Shown piece by piece: positions 1-7,922 of a stretch of DNA of 46,948 nucleotides (within the stretch, counting starts at the first letter, position 1; the number at the start of each line of letters is the position of its first letter). A program made the position numbers and the translations under genes. This DNA comes from an uncultured Anaerolineae bacterium (GTDB lineage: Bacteria; Chloroflexota; Anaerolineae; Anaerolineales; Villigracilaceae). The stretch covers positions 1-46,948 of the forward strand of contig CAIJPN010000157.1 of NCBI GenBank assembly GCA_903822545.1, read 5' to 3'. The notes under the pieces were generated by a model that worked only from the letters and a program-made list of their open reading frames with translations, was not told where the DNA came from and ran no database searches.

Positions 1-1
1 A

Positions 2-220
2 CAGGTATCAGGGCAGGTTTGTGACGTGCGGAAAGAATCGGCGCAGGTGCTGGTGAAGTCTATCGAAACGAACCGCAATGAGTTTGTCGAGACCCGCGCG
101 ATGAAACCCTGGACGCCGATGCTGGGCCTGCTGAAAATCGGCTGGGAGAACCTGACCAAAACCGGCAAAGAGCCAGGGTTTACGCTGCACTACGAAGAAC
201 CGTACAAGCCGGAGTTTTAG
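2..220 (+). CDS. C-terminal end of an unidentified protein (cut by window edge)
   Basis: The frame is open from base 2 to the TAG at 218-220, so the gene begins before the window; the visible part is 72 residues. It is hydrophilic with no membrane segment or recognisable motif, and ends in HYEEPYKPEF. A GTG at 26 could be read as a start but has no ribosome binding site, so an upstream start is likelier. It lies 62 nt before the Gfo/Idh/MocA gene on the same strand, so it may belong to the same surface-sugar operon. I do not recognise the family. Confidence 0.55.
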   Translation, partial: QVSGQVCDVRKESAQVLVKSIETNRNEFVETRAMKPWTPMLGLLKIGWENLTKTGKEPGFTLHYEEPYKPEF

Positions 221-282
221 AGACACTGGCAAAATAGCTTGTTTGATGAGACAATTCGGGCATCTCACTTCAGGATGCTGCC

Positions 283-1284
283 ATGAAAATTCTCATCGCC
301 GGGCTTGGCTCGATTGGACGCCGGCACTTTCGCAACCTGGTCGCTTTGGGCCAAAAAGACCTGGTTTTATACCGCACCCACAAAGCAACACTTTCAGATA
401 ATGAACTGGCGGGATACCCCGTGGAAACGAACCTGGCCGAAGCGCTGGAAAAGCACCAGCCCCAGGCAGTCATCGTCGCCAACCCCACCGCCCTGCACAT
501 GGATGTGGCAATTCCCGCCGCTGAAGCGGGCTGCGCCGTCCTGTTAGAGAAACCCATCGCCGAAGATTTGTCCCGTATCGAGGCGCTGCGTTGCGCCGCC
601 GAAAAGAACGGCAACCGTATCCTGGTCGGGTTCCAGTTTCGCTACCATCCCACGCTGAACACAGCCAAAGAACTGATCGAGGCCGGGGCGCTCGGCAAAA
701 TCCTGACGGTGCACGCCCACTGGGGCGAATACCTGCCCAACTGGCACCCCTGGGAAGATTACCGCGCCAGTTACGCCGCCCGCGATGACCTGGGCGGCGG
801 AGTGATTCGCACACTCACGCATCCATTGGATTACCTGCGCTATCTTTTGGGCGAAGTGGAGCAATTATCGGCGTTAAATGGGCACATTTCAGCGTTGGAG
901 CTGGCTGGCGTGGAAGATGTGGCCGAAATCGGGCTGCGGTTCAAGAACGGCGCGATTGGCGGGGTGCATGTCAACTACTTCCAGCGGCCAGCCGTCCACC
1001 GGCTGGAAATCGTCGGCACGGTGGGGACTTTACGCTGGGACAATGCCGACGGAACCTTGATCCACTACCAGATGCCAGACGCCTTTGGCGGCATCTACCC
1101 CCAGCCTGCCGCCGCTATCGAGACACGCTACCACGTCCCAGCTGGGTTTGAGCGGAACCAGCTTTTCGTAGCCCAAACCCAACATTTCCTGGAAGTTGCC
1201 GCAGGGCGGGAAAACCCGCGCTGTTCACTGGAAGACGGTATCCGGGCGCTGGAAATGGCTCTGGCGGCGAGAAAATCCAATTAA
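283..1284 (+). CDS. Gfo/Idh/MocA-family NAD(P)-dependent oxidoreductase
   Basis: 333 residues, the usual length for the family. The N-terminus MKILIAGLGSIGRRH is a Rossmann nucleotide-binding motif (GxGxxG), followed near residue 90 by the diagnostic LEKP motif, whose Lys contacts nicotinamide and substrate. The C-terminal half has the THPLDYLRYLLGE segment with the expected conserved His. These enzymes oxidise or reduce sugars and cyclitols in the cytoplasm. The start ATG follows an AGGA-type ribosome binding site. Given NeuA, NeuB and an SDR downstream, a role like PtmF of Campylobacter legionaminate synthesis is plausible, but that is inference from context; the substrate cannot be read from sequence. 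Confidence 0.88.
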   Translation: MKILIAGLGSIGRRHFRNLVALGQKDLVLYRTHKATLSDNELAGYPVETNLAEALEKHQPQAVIVANPTALHMDVAIPAAEAGCAVLLEKPIAEDLSRIEALRCAAEKNGNRILVGFQFRYHPTLNTAKELIEAGALGKILTVHAHWGEYLPNWHPWEDYRASYAARDDLGGGVIRTLTHPLDYLRYLLGEVEQLSALNGHISALELAGVEDVAEIGLRFKNGAIGGVHVNYFQRPAVHRLEIVGTVGTLRWDNADGTLIHYQMPDAFGGIYPQPAAAIETRYHVPAGFERNQLFVAQTQHFLEVAAGRENPRCSLEDGIRALEMALAARKSN

Positions 1285-1303
1285 TCCCAATAAGGATGAG
1301 CTT

Positions 1304-3298
1304 ATGCTGGTGAAATACAGAAAGTATATCGAGATCGCCCTGTTTTTTCTCGTTGCGGCCGCGCTATACCTGCCTTTTGCGCATCAATTTGGCTACTATA
1401 ACGATGATTGGTATACGATGTACGCCGCGCGCGTGGCCGGACCAGAGATATTTCGAGAGATATACAGCATTGACCGGCCTGCGCGTGAATTTGTGGCCGT
1501 TCCGCTTTATTTGCTTTTCAAAGGGCAGCCTTTCTATTACAGCTTAATCGCCTATCTTTTCCGGGTGCTGGGGGCGTTCAGCCTGCTGTGGCTTTTACGC
1601 CTGCTGTGGAAAGAGCGCCACACTGAAACGTACGTAACATCTTTTTTGTTTCTGATTTATCCAGGATTTCTTTCAATGCCCATTGCGATTGATTTCCAAT
1701 CGCACCTGATCGGGATGATGTGCGCTTTCCTGTCACTTGGGCTAACAGTGCAGGCGTTGAATACATCGCAAATAACGCTCAAGTGGGGTTGCTGGCTCGG
1801 AGCGGCACTGCTGGGGTGGGTATATCTTGGCCAGATGGAATACTATATCGGCTTTGAGCTTGTCCGGCTGGCTATTATTATCATGATTAAGCTGCGAACC
1901 CATCGTTGGGGTAGCGCAATCATTCCATCCTTAAAAGCATGGGTACCATATTCGATCATCCCCGTGTTCTTCGTTATCTGGCGTGAATTCTTTTTTAATA
2001 ATGATCGCAAAGTAACAGAAACCGGCACACAGCTTGGAATGTTACTATCCAACCCTCTTTTGACGCTCTACACATGGGGTGTCAATTTTGCAGAAAGTTT
2101 CATTAATGTAATCTTCCTGGCATGGGGCCTGCCACTTTCCAAATATGCATTTTCGCTTGATTTGCACGCCAGCCTGGTCGGCTTTTTGTTGGCTGGAGTC
2201 CTGGTTGTAACAACAATCGCGGTTATCGCAATATTTAACAGGGATGAAAATGGCGAAAATCATGCCAACTGGCAAAAAGAGATGACTTTTCTGGGGATTG
2301 CCTGGGTAATCTTTGGGTTAATTCCAGTTATCCTGGCGAATCGTTCCATGATTTTTGCAGGTTATTCGCGCTATGGGTTTGTCAGCTCGGTTGGCGGCGT
2401 GATGTTCCTGGCGGTTCTGCTTTCCCAATTGCAGAAGTGGCCTTTTCGTATGGCGATTCTGGCCTTTTTGGTGTTTTCTGCCAGTTTTACACATTACGGC
2501 AACGGCAAGCAATACGCCGATGATGCTGAGTCGATGCGCACTTTTTGGTGGCAAGTCAGCTGGCGTGTGCCGCAAATGCAAGAGGAGACCACCATCATTG
2601 CTGATTACTACAAAGCTGCCATCAATGAGACTTCTTTTGTCTGGGGACCAGCCAATCAGATTTATTACCCGGTGTTGATGGGCAAACGCTTCATCCGCAC
2701 GGGGGTTTACGCATTGCTGCTTAATCAGGACACTGTTACCAGGGTGTTGACTCGTCAGCCTTCCTATACTGATCCATATAACATCGTACGGACTTTCCCT
2801 AATTTTCGAAAAGTGTTGATCATCACTCAACCCAGCCCTGGTGCCTGTGTCCACGTTATCGATGGCCGCCAACCCGAATATTCCACCGCTGAACAGCCAG
2901 GTGTAATGATGATTGGTAGTTATTCTGACACCAGCCTGATCCAAACTGATGCATCGTCGCACATTCCTCCCGCCTTTTTGTTTGGCACAGAACCAGCGCA
3001 TGATTGGTGCTATTACTACCAGGTTGCATCCCTGGCCCGCCAAAAACAGGATTGGGATGCAGTTATTGCAGCGGCAAACGAAGCTCAATCACAGGGCTTT
3101 ATGCCCCAAGATCCTATCGAATGGATGCCTTTTTTGCAGGCTTACTTGGAGCAAGGAAATACAGAAAAGGCATCGGAAATTGCCAGGATGATTGCACATG
3201 ATCGTTTCGTGGCATTACAAGCCTGTCAAATTATGCAAAAAATCCCCAATCTTCCACCGCAAACCAGTGAAGTTGTAATAAAAACCTTGTGCAAATAA
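1304..3298 (+). CDS. large polytopic membrane protein, GT-C glycosyltransferase-like
   Basis: 664 residues. Starting at ATG 1304 (AAGGA site just upstream) removes a longer reading that overlaps the previous gene by about 90 nt. There are roughly 11-12 hydrophobic segments between residues 9 and 430, then a soluble C-terminal part of about 230 residues with helix-rich, TPR-like character. The first extracytoplasmic loop carries YYNDDWY; acidic residues at this place are typical of GT-C enzymes that use polyprenyl-linked sugars. It sits between an oxidoreductase and PAPS synthase, so glycan transfer at the membrane is likely. Its base composition looks more A+T-rich than its neighbours, as often seen for surface-glycan genes. 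Exact family not recognised. Confidence 0.7.
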   Translation: MLVKYRKYIEIALFFLVAAALYLPFAHQFGYYNDDWYTMYAARVAGPEIFREIYSIDRPAREFVAVPLYLLFKGQPFYYSLIAYLFRVLGAFSLLWLLRLLWKERHTETYVTSFLFLIYPGFLSMPIAIDFQSHLIGMMCAFLSLGLTVQALNTSQITLKWGCWLGAALLGWVYLGQMEYYIGFELVRLAIIIMIKLRTHRWGSAIIPSLKAWVPYSIIPVFFVIWREFFFNNDRKVTETGTQLGMLLSNPLLTLYTWGVNFAESFINVIFLAWGLPLSKYAFSLDLHASLVGFLLAGVLVVTTIAVIAIFNRDENGENHANWQKEMTFLGIAWVIFGLIPVILANRSMIFAGYSRYGFVSSVGGVMFLAVLLSQLQKWPFRMAILAFLVFSASFTHYGNGKQYADDAESMRTFWWQVSWRVPQMQEETTIIADYYKAAINETSFVWGPANQIYYPVLMGKRFIRTGVYALLLNQDTVTRVLTRQPSYTDPYNIVRTFPNFRKVLIITQPSPGACVHVIDGRQPEYSTAEQPGVMMIGSYSDTSLIQTDASSHIPPAFLFGTEPAHDWCYYYQVASLARQKQDWDAVIAAANEAQSQGFMPQDPIEWMPFLQAYLEQGNTEKASEIARMIAHDRFVALQACQIMQKIPNLPPQTSEVVIKTLCK

Positions 3299-3329
3299 GT
3301 GAAAAGCCCCTAAAGGTTTTGCCACAACC

Positions 3330-3338
3330 TGCTATAAT
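3330..3338 (+). promoter_or_regulatory. extended -10 promoter of PAPS synthase
   Basis: TGCTATAAT is a perfect extended -10 element (TGnTATAAT). No good -35 box is found 17 nt upstream, as is common for extended -10 promoters. The predicted transcript would start near 3345, leaving about 40 nt before the ATG at 3387, which includes an AAGGAG ribosome binding site at 3372-3377. Confidence 0.65.
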
Positions 3339-3386
3339 AGCGAAAGTTCAAAATTCAGTCGTTGAATATTCAAGGAGTTCGTTGTA

Positions 3387-5111
3387 ATGTCGAAAGCTAA
3401 CCTGATTTCTCCCTACGGTGGCAAACTGGTCAACCTTGTGGTAACCGGTGATGAGCGCGATGCCCTGATCGCTCGCGCCGCCAAGCTGCCGTCCATCAAG
3501 ATTTCCATGCGCAATATGTGTGACCTGGAACTGCTTGCTACCGGCGGTTTTTCGCCGCTGTCCACCTTCATGGGCAAAGCCGATTACGAGAGCGTCCTGC
3601 ACAAAATGCGCCTCTCGGATGGCACACTCTGGCCACTGCCCATCACGTTGACCGTTGACCCGAAAGAACTGCCGACCGTTGGCGAGGATATTGCCCTGCG
3701 CAATGCCAATTTTGACCTGATCGCTGTGATGAACATCGACGAGGTTTATCACTGGGATGCCAACACCGAAGCCGCGCTGGCTTACGGTTCGACCGATTCC
3801 AAGCACCCGATGGTTTCCGAAATGACCCGCTGGGGCAAAGTCTGCATCAGCGGCCCGCTCAAGGTCATCAACCTGCCAAAATATCACGATTTTGTCGAAA
3901 TGCGCCAGACCCCGGCGCAGGTGCGCGAAAAACTGGAAGAAATGGGCCACGATAACGTGGTGGCTTTCCAGACCCGCAACCCGCTGCATCGCATCCACGA
4001 GGAACTGACCAAGCGCGCCGCCGCGGCAGTGAACGGCTCCCTGCTCATCCACCCGGTTGTCGGCATGACCAAGCCCGGCGATGTAGATCACTACACCCGC
4101 ACCCGCACCTACAAGGCCCTGTTCGATAACTACTACGACAAAAACACCACCATGCTGAGCCTGCTCCCGCTGGCAATGCGCATGGCTGGCCCCAAGGAAG
4201 CTGTCTTGCATGCGATTGTGCGCCGCAATCATGGCGTCAACCACTTCATCGTAGGCCGCGACCATGCCGGCCCCGGCAACGATAGCACAGGCAAGCCCTT
4301 CTACGGCCCCTACGATGCCCAGACGATCATGACCGAGCACGAAGCCGAGCTCGGCGTCAAGATGGTTCCGTTCGAAATGCTGGTTTACCTGCCCGACGAA
4401 GACCGCTACGTGGAACAGAAGGATGTTCCCCCTGGCGCAAAAACCCTCAACATCTCCGGCACCCAGGTGCGCGATGACTATCTCGCCAAGGGCAAACTGC
4501 TCCCCGAGTGGTTCACCCGCCCCGAAACCGCCGAAATCCTGCGCCAGAGCTATCCGCCCCGCCATGCCCAGGGCTTCTGCCTGTGGTTCACCGGTCTCTC
4601 TGGCTCAGGAAAATCCGCCACCACCAACATCGTGACAGAACTGCTGCTCGAACATGGCCGCCAGGCAACCGTCCTCGATGGCGATGTTGTCCGCACACAC
4701 CTGAGCAAGGGTCTCGGCTTCAGCAAGGAAGACCGCGACACCAACATCCTGCGCATTGGCTTTGTGGCCGGTGAAATCTCCCGCCACGGTGGCGCCGTTG
4801 TTTGCGCCGCTATCAGCCCCTACCGCGCCGCCCGCGAAGAAGCCCGCAAGTTCGTCGGCGAGAACTTCATCGAAGTCTACATGGACACCCCGGTTGAAGT
4901 CTGCGAAACCCGCGACGTGAAAGGCTTGTACGCCAAAGCCCGCCAGGCCATGGCCGACGGCAAACCGATGGGCTTCACCGGCATTGATGATCCCTACGAA
5001 CCGCCCGTCAACCCCGAGATCACCCTCCAGGGCTATGGCGCCACCCCCGAAGAAAATGCCCACAAGGTTGTGGAATACCTGCTAGATCAAGGCTATATCC
5101 TGAAAGACTAA
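3387..5111 (+). CDS. sat-cysC: bifunctional ATP sulfurylase / APS kinase (PAPS synthase)
   Basis: 574 residues in two domains. Residues about 1-390 are ATP sulfurylase: QTRNPLHRIHE near 195 carries the HxxH catalytic motif, and GRDHAGPG the second ATP-site motif. Residues about 392-574 are APS kinase: WFTGLSGSGKS is the P-loop, followed by DGDVVR, GFSKEDRDTNI and ISPYRAAREEAR, all key family segments. The enzyme makes APS from sulfate and ATP, then PAPS. The kinase P-loop is intact, so this is not the degenerate regulatory domain of fungal enzymes. No PAPS reductase or sulfite reductase is nearby, while a sulfotransferase lies 5 kb downstream, so the product probably feeds sulfation. Own promoter and strong AAGGAG site. 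Confidence 0.95.
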   Translation: MSKANLISPYGGKLVNLVVTGDERDALIARAAKLPSIKISMRNMCDLELLATGGFSPLSTFMGKADYESVLHKMRLSDGTLWPLPITLTVDPKELPTVGEDIALRNANFDLIAVMNIDEVYHWDANTEAALAYGSTDSKHPMVSEMTRWGKVCISGPLKVINLPKYHDFVEMRQTPAQVREKLEEMGHDNVVAFQTRNPLHRIHEELTKRAAAAVNGSLLIHPVVGMTKPGDVDHYTRTRTYKALFDNYYDKNTTMLSLLPLAMRMAGPKEAVLHAIVRRNHGVNHFIVGRDHAGPGNDSTGKPFYGPYDAQTIMTEHEAELGVKMVPFEMLVYLPDEDRYVEQKDVPPGAKTLNISGTQVRDDYLAKGKLLPEWFTRPETAEILRQSYPPRHAQGFCLWFTGLSGSGKSATTNIVTELLLEHGRQATVLDGDVVRTHLSKGLGFSKEDRDTNILRIGFVAGEISRHGGAVVCAAISPYRAAREEARKFVGENFIEVYMDTPVEVCETRDVKGLYAKARQAMADGKPMGFTGIDDPYEPPVNPEITLQGYGATPEENAHKVVEYLLDQGYILKD

Positions 5112-5131
5112 AAGCCTGTTTTAGATACCAC

Positions 5132-5203
5132 CACGGAGACACGGAGTTCACGGAGTTTTTGATAAGTTTTCTCCGTGCTCCCAGTGTCTCCGTGTTTTTT
5201 TTT
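5132..5203 (+). terminator. repeat-built hairpin with T-run (terminator-like), repeat 1
   Basis: Two 24-nt arms (5132-5155 and 5171-5194) built from repeats of CACGGAG pair across a 15-nt loop, with 11 and 7 matched bases at the ends and a poor middle. A run of nine T follows. It can act as a rho-independent terminator for the PAPS synthase gene, and is the first of five different short-word palindromes at successive gene boundaries here. Confidence 0.65.
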
Positions 5204-5307
5204 CTTTGAGATTACCGTTAACGGGCCTTTTCTACCCGCCACAGTGCCGGATGTGAACATCCGGGCTAACCCTACGAAGTCCACTCAAGTGGACTGGTAC
5301 ACCATCC

Positions 5308-6906
5308 TTGTCTCGTTCACTCTTTATCGCATTACTCATCATCTCCCTCGCCGCCGGTCTGACGCTCTGGTACGTCACCCCGGCTGGCATCGGGTTGACC
5401 AATGATTCAACAGCCTACATCGCCGGTGCACGCTCCATTTTAGCGGGGACAGGCTACAGCGACATCTGGCTCGATAGCTCACTCGAAGCGCTCACCCACT
5501 ACCCACCGCTTTTCTCCCTGACCCTGGCCGCCATCGGCCTGCTTGGCCTCGACCCGCTGCGCGGCGCGCGCCTGCTCAACATCTTCCTTTTTGCCGCCAA
5601 CACCGGGCTGATGGGCCTTTTAGGCTGGAAAATGACCCGATCACAGCTATCCAGCCTCCTCCTGGCCCTGCTCTTCGCCCTCAGCGCCCCGCTGCTAACC
5701 ATTCACGCCTATGCCCTGAGCGAACCGCTGTTTCTATTCTTTAGCTTCCTGGCTTTCACCTTCTTTGACTTTGCAATGGATGATAGGAAAAAAGAAAGGG
5801 AAAAGAAAAATCTTTCATCTCCCTTCTTCTTTCTTTGCGGCCTCGCCGCATCTCTCGCCACCCTCGCCCGCTACTCCGGCCTGGCGCTCACCGCCACTTT
5901 TATACTTTCCACCTTCCTGATTATCCCCACCTGGCGCGAAAAACTCAAAAAAATCGCCATCTTCCTTGCCGGAGTCATCCCCCCGCTGGCCGCCTGGTTC
6001 ATTCGCAACCGGCTGGTCGCCGAAAGCGCCACCAACCGCAGCTTCGTTTTCCATCCCGTACTGGCCGAAAAAACCCGAATCGCCATCTACAACTTCTCGC
6101 AATGGCTGATGCCCATCGAAACATGGCGGCGCGGGCTGGTGAAATCTGGGATAATGGAATGGATACTCATCCTGCTGGGAGCAGCCCTCCTTATCTGGGT
6201 TTTATCCCGCGCCTGGGCTCTCTTTTTCCGCCCTGAATCTGTTTCCCTGTCTACTTATATACCTTTTACTACCGCCTTATATATCTTGGGCTACCTCGGC
6301 GCTGTCCTGTTTTCGATGAGCTTTTTCGATGCCAGCACCAAATTCCAGCCCCGAATCCTTTCGCCGTTATACATCTCTCTCATGGTGCTGTTTGTTTTCT
6401 TGCTTAATCGAACCGCCAAGGCTGCAAAGAACGCCAGGAAACCTATAAAAAACTTCGCGCTCTTCGTGTGCTTCGCGGTTGGTTTTATCTCTCTCGGTTT
6501 TTCAACCTTCGACTTTCGACTTACGACTCTCGAATTGCGCAGTTCCGCCGGTCTTGGTTACGGTTCCTGGCAATGGCGCGACTCTGAGGTTATGGCCGAA
6601 CTTAAAAAACTACCGCCGGATGTTGCCATTTACACCAACTCGCCACCTGCCGTATACTTTGTCACCGGGCGCGCCAGCCGGGTTGTGCCCACCCCCGTAG
6701 ACCCAGTCGATGACAAGGCGCGGGGTAACTACCAGCAAGATATGGCCTCGATGAAAGCTGACATCCTGACAGGGCGGGCAGTTTTGGCGCTGTTTGATAC
6801 ATCGTCAGTGGATGAATCGACTGGCGGTGATAATCAGAATGAATATATCTCTGGGCTGAAATTGCTTCTCAAAGCCCAGGGTGATGTGTTGTACGGAAAA
6901 CCTTAA
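5308..6906 (+). CDS. GT39-like (ArnT/PMT-type) membrane glycosyltransferase
   Basis: About 532 residues with an N-terminal signal-anchor and roughly 9-10 further hydrophobic segments. The first periplasmic loop has GLTNDSTAYIAGAR followed by HYPPLFSL, the pattern of GT39/ArnT proteins, where the acidic residue after the first helix takes part in catalysis. Such enzymes move a sugar from a polyprenyl phosphate carrier outside the membrane. The start is uncertain: TTG at 5308 fits the hydrophobic N-terminus, but no clear ribosome binding site precedes it. Residues about 368-391 are encoded by a palindromic repeat (6409-6480), which lengthens a cytoplasmic loop and reaches into the next hydrophobic segment. 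Confidence 0.75.
   Translation: MSRSLFIALLIISLAAGLTLWYVTPAGIGLTNDSTAYIAGARSILAGTGYSDIWLDSSLEALTHYPPLFSLTLAAIGLLGLDPLRGARLLNIFLFAANTGLMGLLGWKMTRSQLSSLLLALLFALSAPLLTIHAYALSEPLFLFFSFLAFTFFDFAMDDRKKEREKKNLSSPFFFLCGLAASLATLARYSGLALTATFILSTFLIIPTWREKLKKIAIFLAGVIPPLAAWFIRNRLVAESATNRSFVFHPVLAEKTRIAIYNFSQWLMPIETWRRGLVKSGIMEWILILLGAALLIWVLSRAWALFFRPESVSLSTYIPFTTALYILGYLGAVLFSMSFFDASTKFQPRILSPLYISLMVLFVFLLNRTAKAAKNARKPIKNFALFVCFAVGFISLGFSTFDFRLTTLELRSSAGLGYGSWQWRDSEVMAELKKLPPDVAIYTNSPPAVYFVTGRASRVVPTPVDPVDDKARGNYQQDMASMKADILTGRAVLALFDTSSVDESTGGDNQNEYISGLKLLLKAQGDVLYGKP
6409..6480. repeat. palindromic repeat inside the GT39-like gene
   Basis: Arms 6409-6438 (CGAACCGCCAAGG... AACGCCAGG) and 6453-6480 (CTTCGCG...CTTCGCGGTT) are imperfect inverted repeats. 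The same words form the spacer element at 44851-44924. Here the element is read in frame within the protein. Confidence 0.6.
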
Positions 6907-6912
6907 AACCTG

Positions 6913-6998
6913 GACACGGATTACACGGAAAACACGGGTTTTCACGGATTTTTTTTGATTTATCCGTGTCCATCCGTGTAATCCGTCAAATCCGTGTA
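6913..6998. repeat. palindromic spacer repeat 2 (ACACGGAT words)
   Basis: Repeats of ACACGGA/TCCGTGT on both sides of a T-rich centre. ACGGATTACACGGA near 6917 pairs perfectly with TCCGTGTAATCCGT at 6973-6986. The element fills the spacer between the GT39-like gene and the SDR gene and ends about 8 nt before the SDR ribosome binding site. Confidence 0.7.
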
Positions 6999-7016
6999 CT
7001 GAAAACGGAGTCTATC

Positions 7017-7850
7017 ATGCCAAAAATTCAAGAAAAATTCGATTTAACTGGCCGCGTCGCTATTGTCACTGGCGGGGTGGGATTGCTCGGAACTGAGTTC
7101 TGCCGCACGCTGGCCGAGGCGGGAGCGGCTGTCGCGGTGGTGGATTTGTCCGCTGAGAAGTGCGCTGCCGTTGCCGCCGATCTGACCGGGGCCGGGTACA
7201 AAGCCCTGGGCGTGGCAACCGACATTACCAGCCCGGAGTCTGTCAACGCGATGGTGGAAAAAGTCATCGGGGCGTTTGGGCGGATTGATGTTCTCGTCAA
7301 CAGCGCCGCGCTCGATCCCAAATTTGACCCGGATGCCGTTTCCAAAGGTATCGCCCCCGGCAAATTCGAGGAATACCCGCTCGAGCAGTGGAACGCCGCC
7401 CTGAACGTCAACCTGACCGGGACTTTCCTCGTCACCCAGGCTTGCGTCAAGCAGATGGTGGCGCAGGGCAAAAAGGGCAGCATCATCAACATCTGCTCGA
7501 CCTACGGCCTGAACGGCCCCGACCAGCGCATCTACCGCAAACCGGATGGCTCGCAGCCCGCTTTCAAGCCGGTCTACTACACCGTGACCAAAGCCGGGAT
7601 TGTGGGTTTCACCAAGTACCTGGCCGCCTACTACATGGAGACCGAAATCCGCGTCAACATGCTGACCCCCGGCGGCGTTTACAACAACCATAATGAGCTT
7701 TTTGTCAAAAACTACTCCGCCAAGACGATTTTGGGCCGCATGGCGAATCGCGACGAGATGAACGGCGCACTGCTCTTCCTGGCATCGGATGCGTCATCGT
7801 ATATGACAGGGAACAATGTCATAGTCGATGGCGGCTGGACGGCGTGGTAA
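7017..7850 (+). CDS. short-chain dehydrogenase/reductase of the sugar locus
   Basis: 277 residues, classical SDR length. VTGGVGLLG is the TGxxxGxG cofactor site, LVNSAA the NNAG-type motif, and YYTVTKAG the catalytic YxxxK; the matching Ser is in ICSTYG. An extra stretch between Ser and Tyr (YRKPDGSQPAFKP) is longer than in many SDRs. The start ATG 7017 has CGGAG at 7006-7010; an earlier possible start lies inside the repeat and is rejected. It is directly followed by neuA/neuB-type genes, as PtmA is in Campylobacter legionaminate loci, so an oxidoreduction step on a nonulosonate precursor is likely. The substrate is not determined. Confidence 0.85.
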   Translation: MPKIQEKFDLTGRVAIVTGGVGLLGTEFCRTLAEAGAAVAVVDLSAEKCAAVAADLTGAGYKALGVATDITSPESVNAMVEKVIGAFGRIDVLVNSAALDPKFDPDAVSKGIAPGKFEEYPLEQWNAALNVNLTGTFLVTQACVKQMVAQGKKGSIINICSTYGLNGPDQRIYRKPDGSQPAFKPVYYTVTKAGIVGFTKYLAAYYMETEIRVNMLTPGGVYNNHNELFVKNYSAKTILGRMANRDEMNGALLFLASDASSYMTGNNVIVDGGWTAW

Positions 7851-7860
7851 AGGCGATATT

Positions 7861-7899
7861 CGATATTTGATAATTCGGCATCCGAATTATCAAATATCG
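7861..7899. repeat. perfect 18-bp palindromic spacer repeat 3
   Basis: CGATATTTGATAATTCGG (7861-7878), loop CAT, then the perfect reverse complement (7882-7899). A partial third copy of the word continues to about 7918, just before the neuA start at 7923, so the repeat replaces the normal ribosome-binding region. Confidence 0.85.
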
Positions 7900-7922
7900 A
7901 ATTATCAAATATCGAGTAATCA

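Noticed and set aside
2318-3088. 256-codon open frame opposite the first GT-C-like gene
   Set aside because: Antisense shadow of a membrane protein gene; no start signal or domain.
3348-4565. 405-codon open frame opposite the PAPS synthase gene
   Set aside because: It is an antisense shadow of a strongly conserved gene in G+C-biased DNA; composition is His/Gly/Val-rich and there is no ribosome binding site.
3387-5111. Assimilatory or dissimilatory sulfate reduction locus
   Set aside because: Neither APS/PAPS reductase nor sulfite reductase genes are nearby, while a sulfotransferase is.
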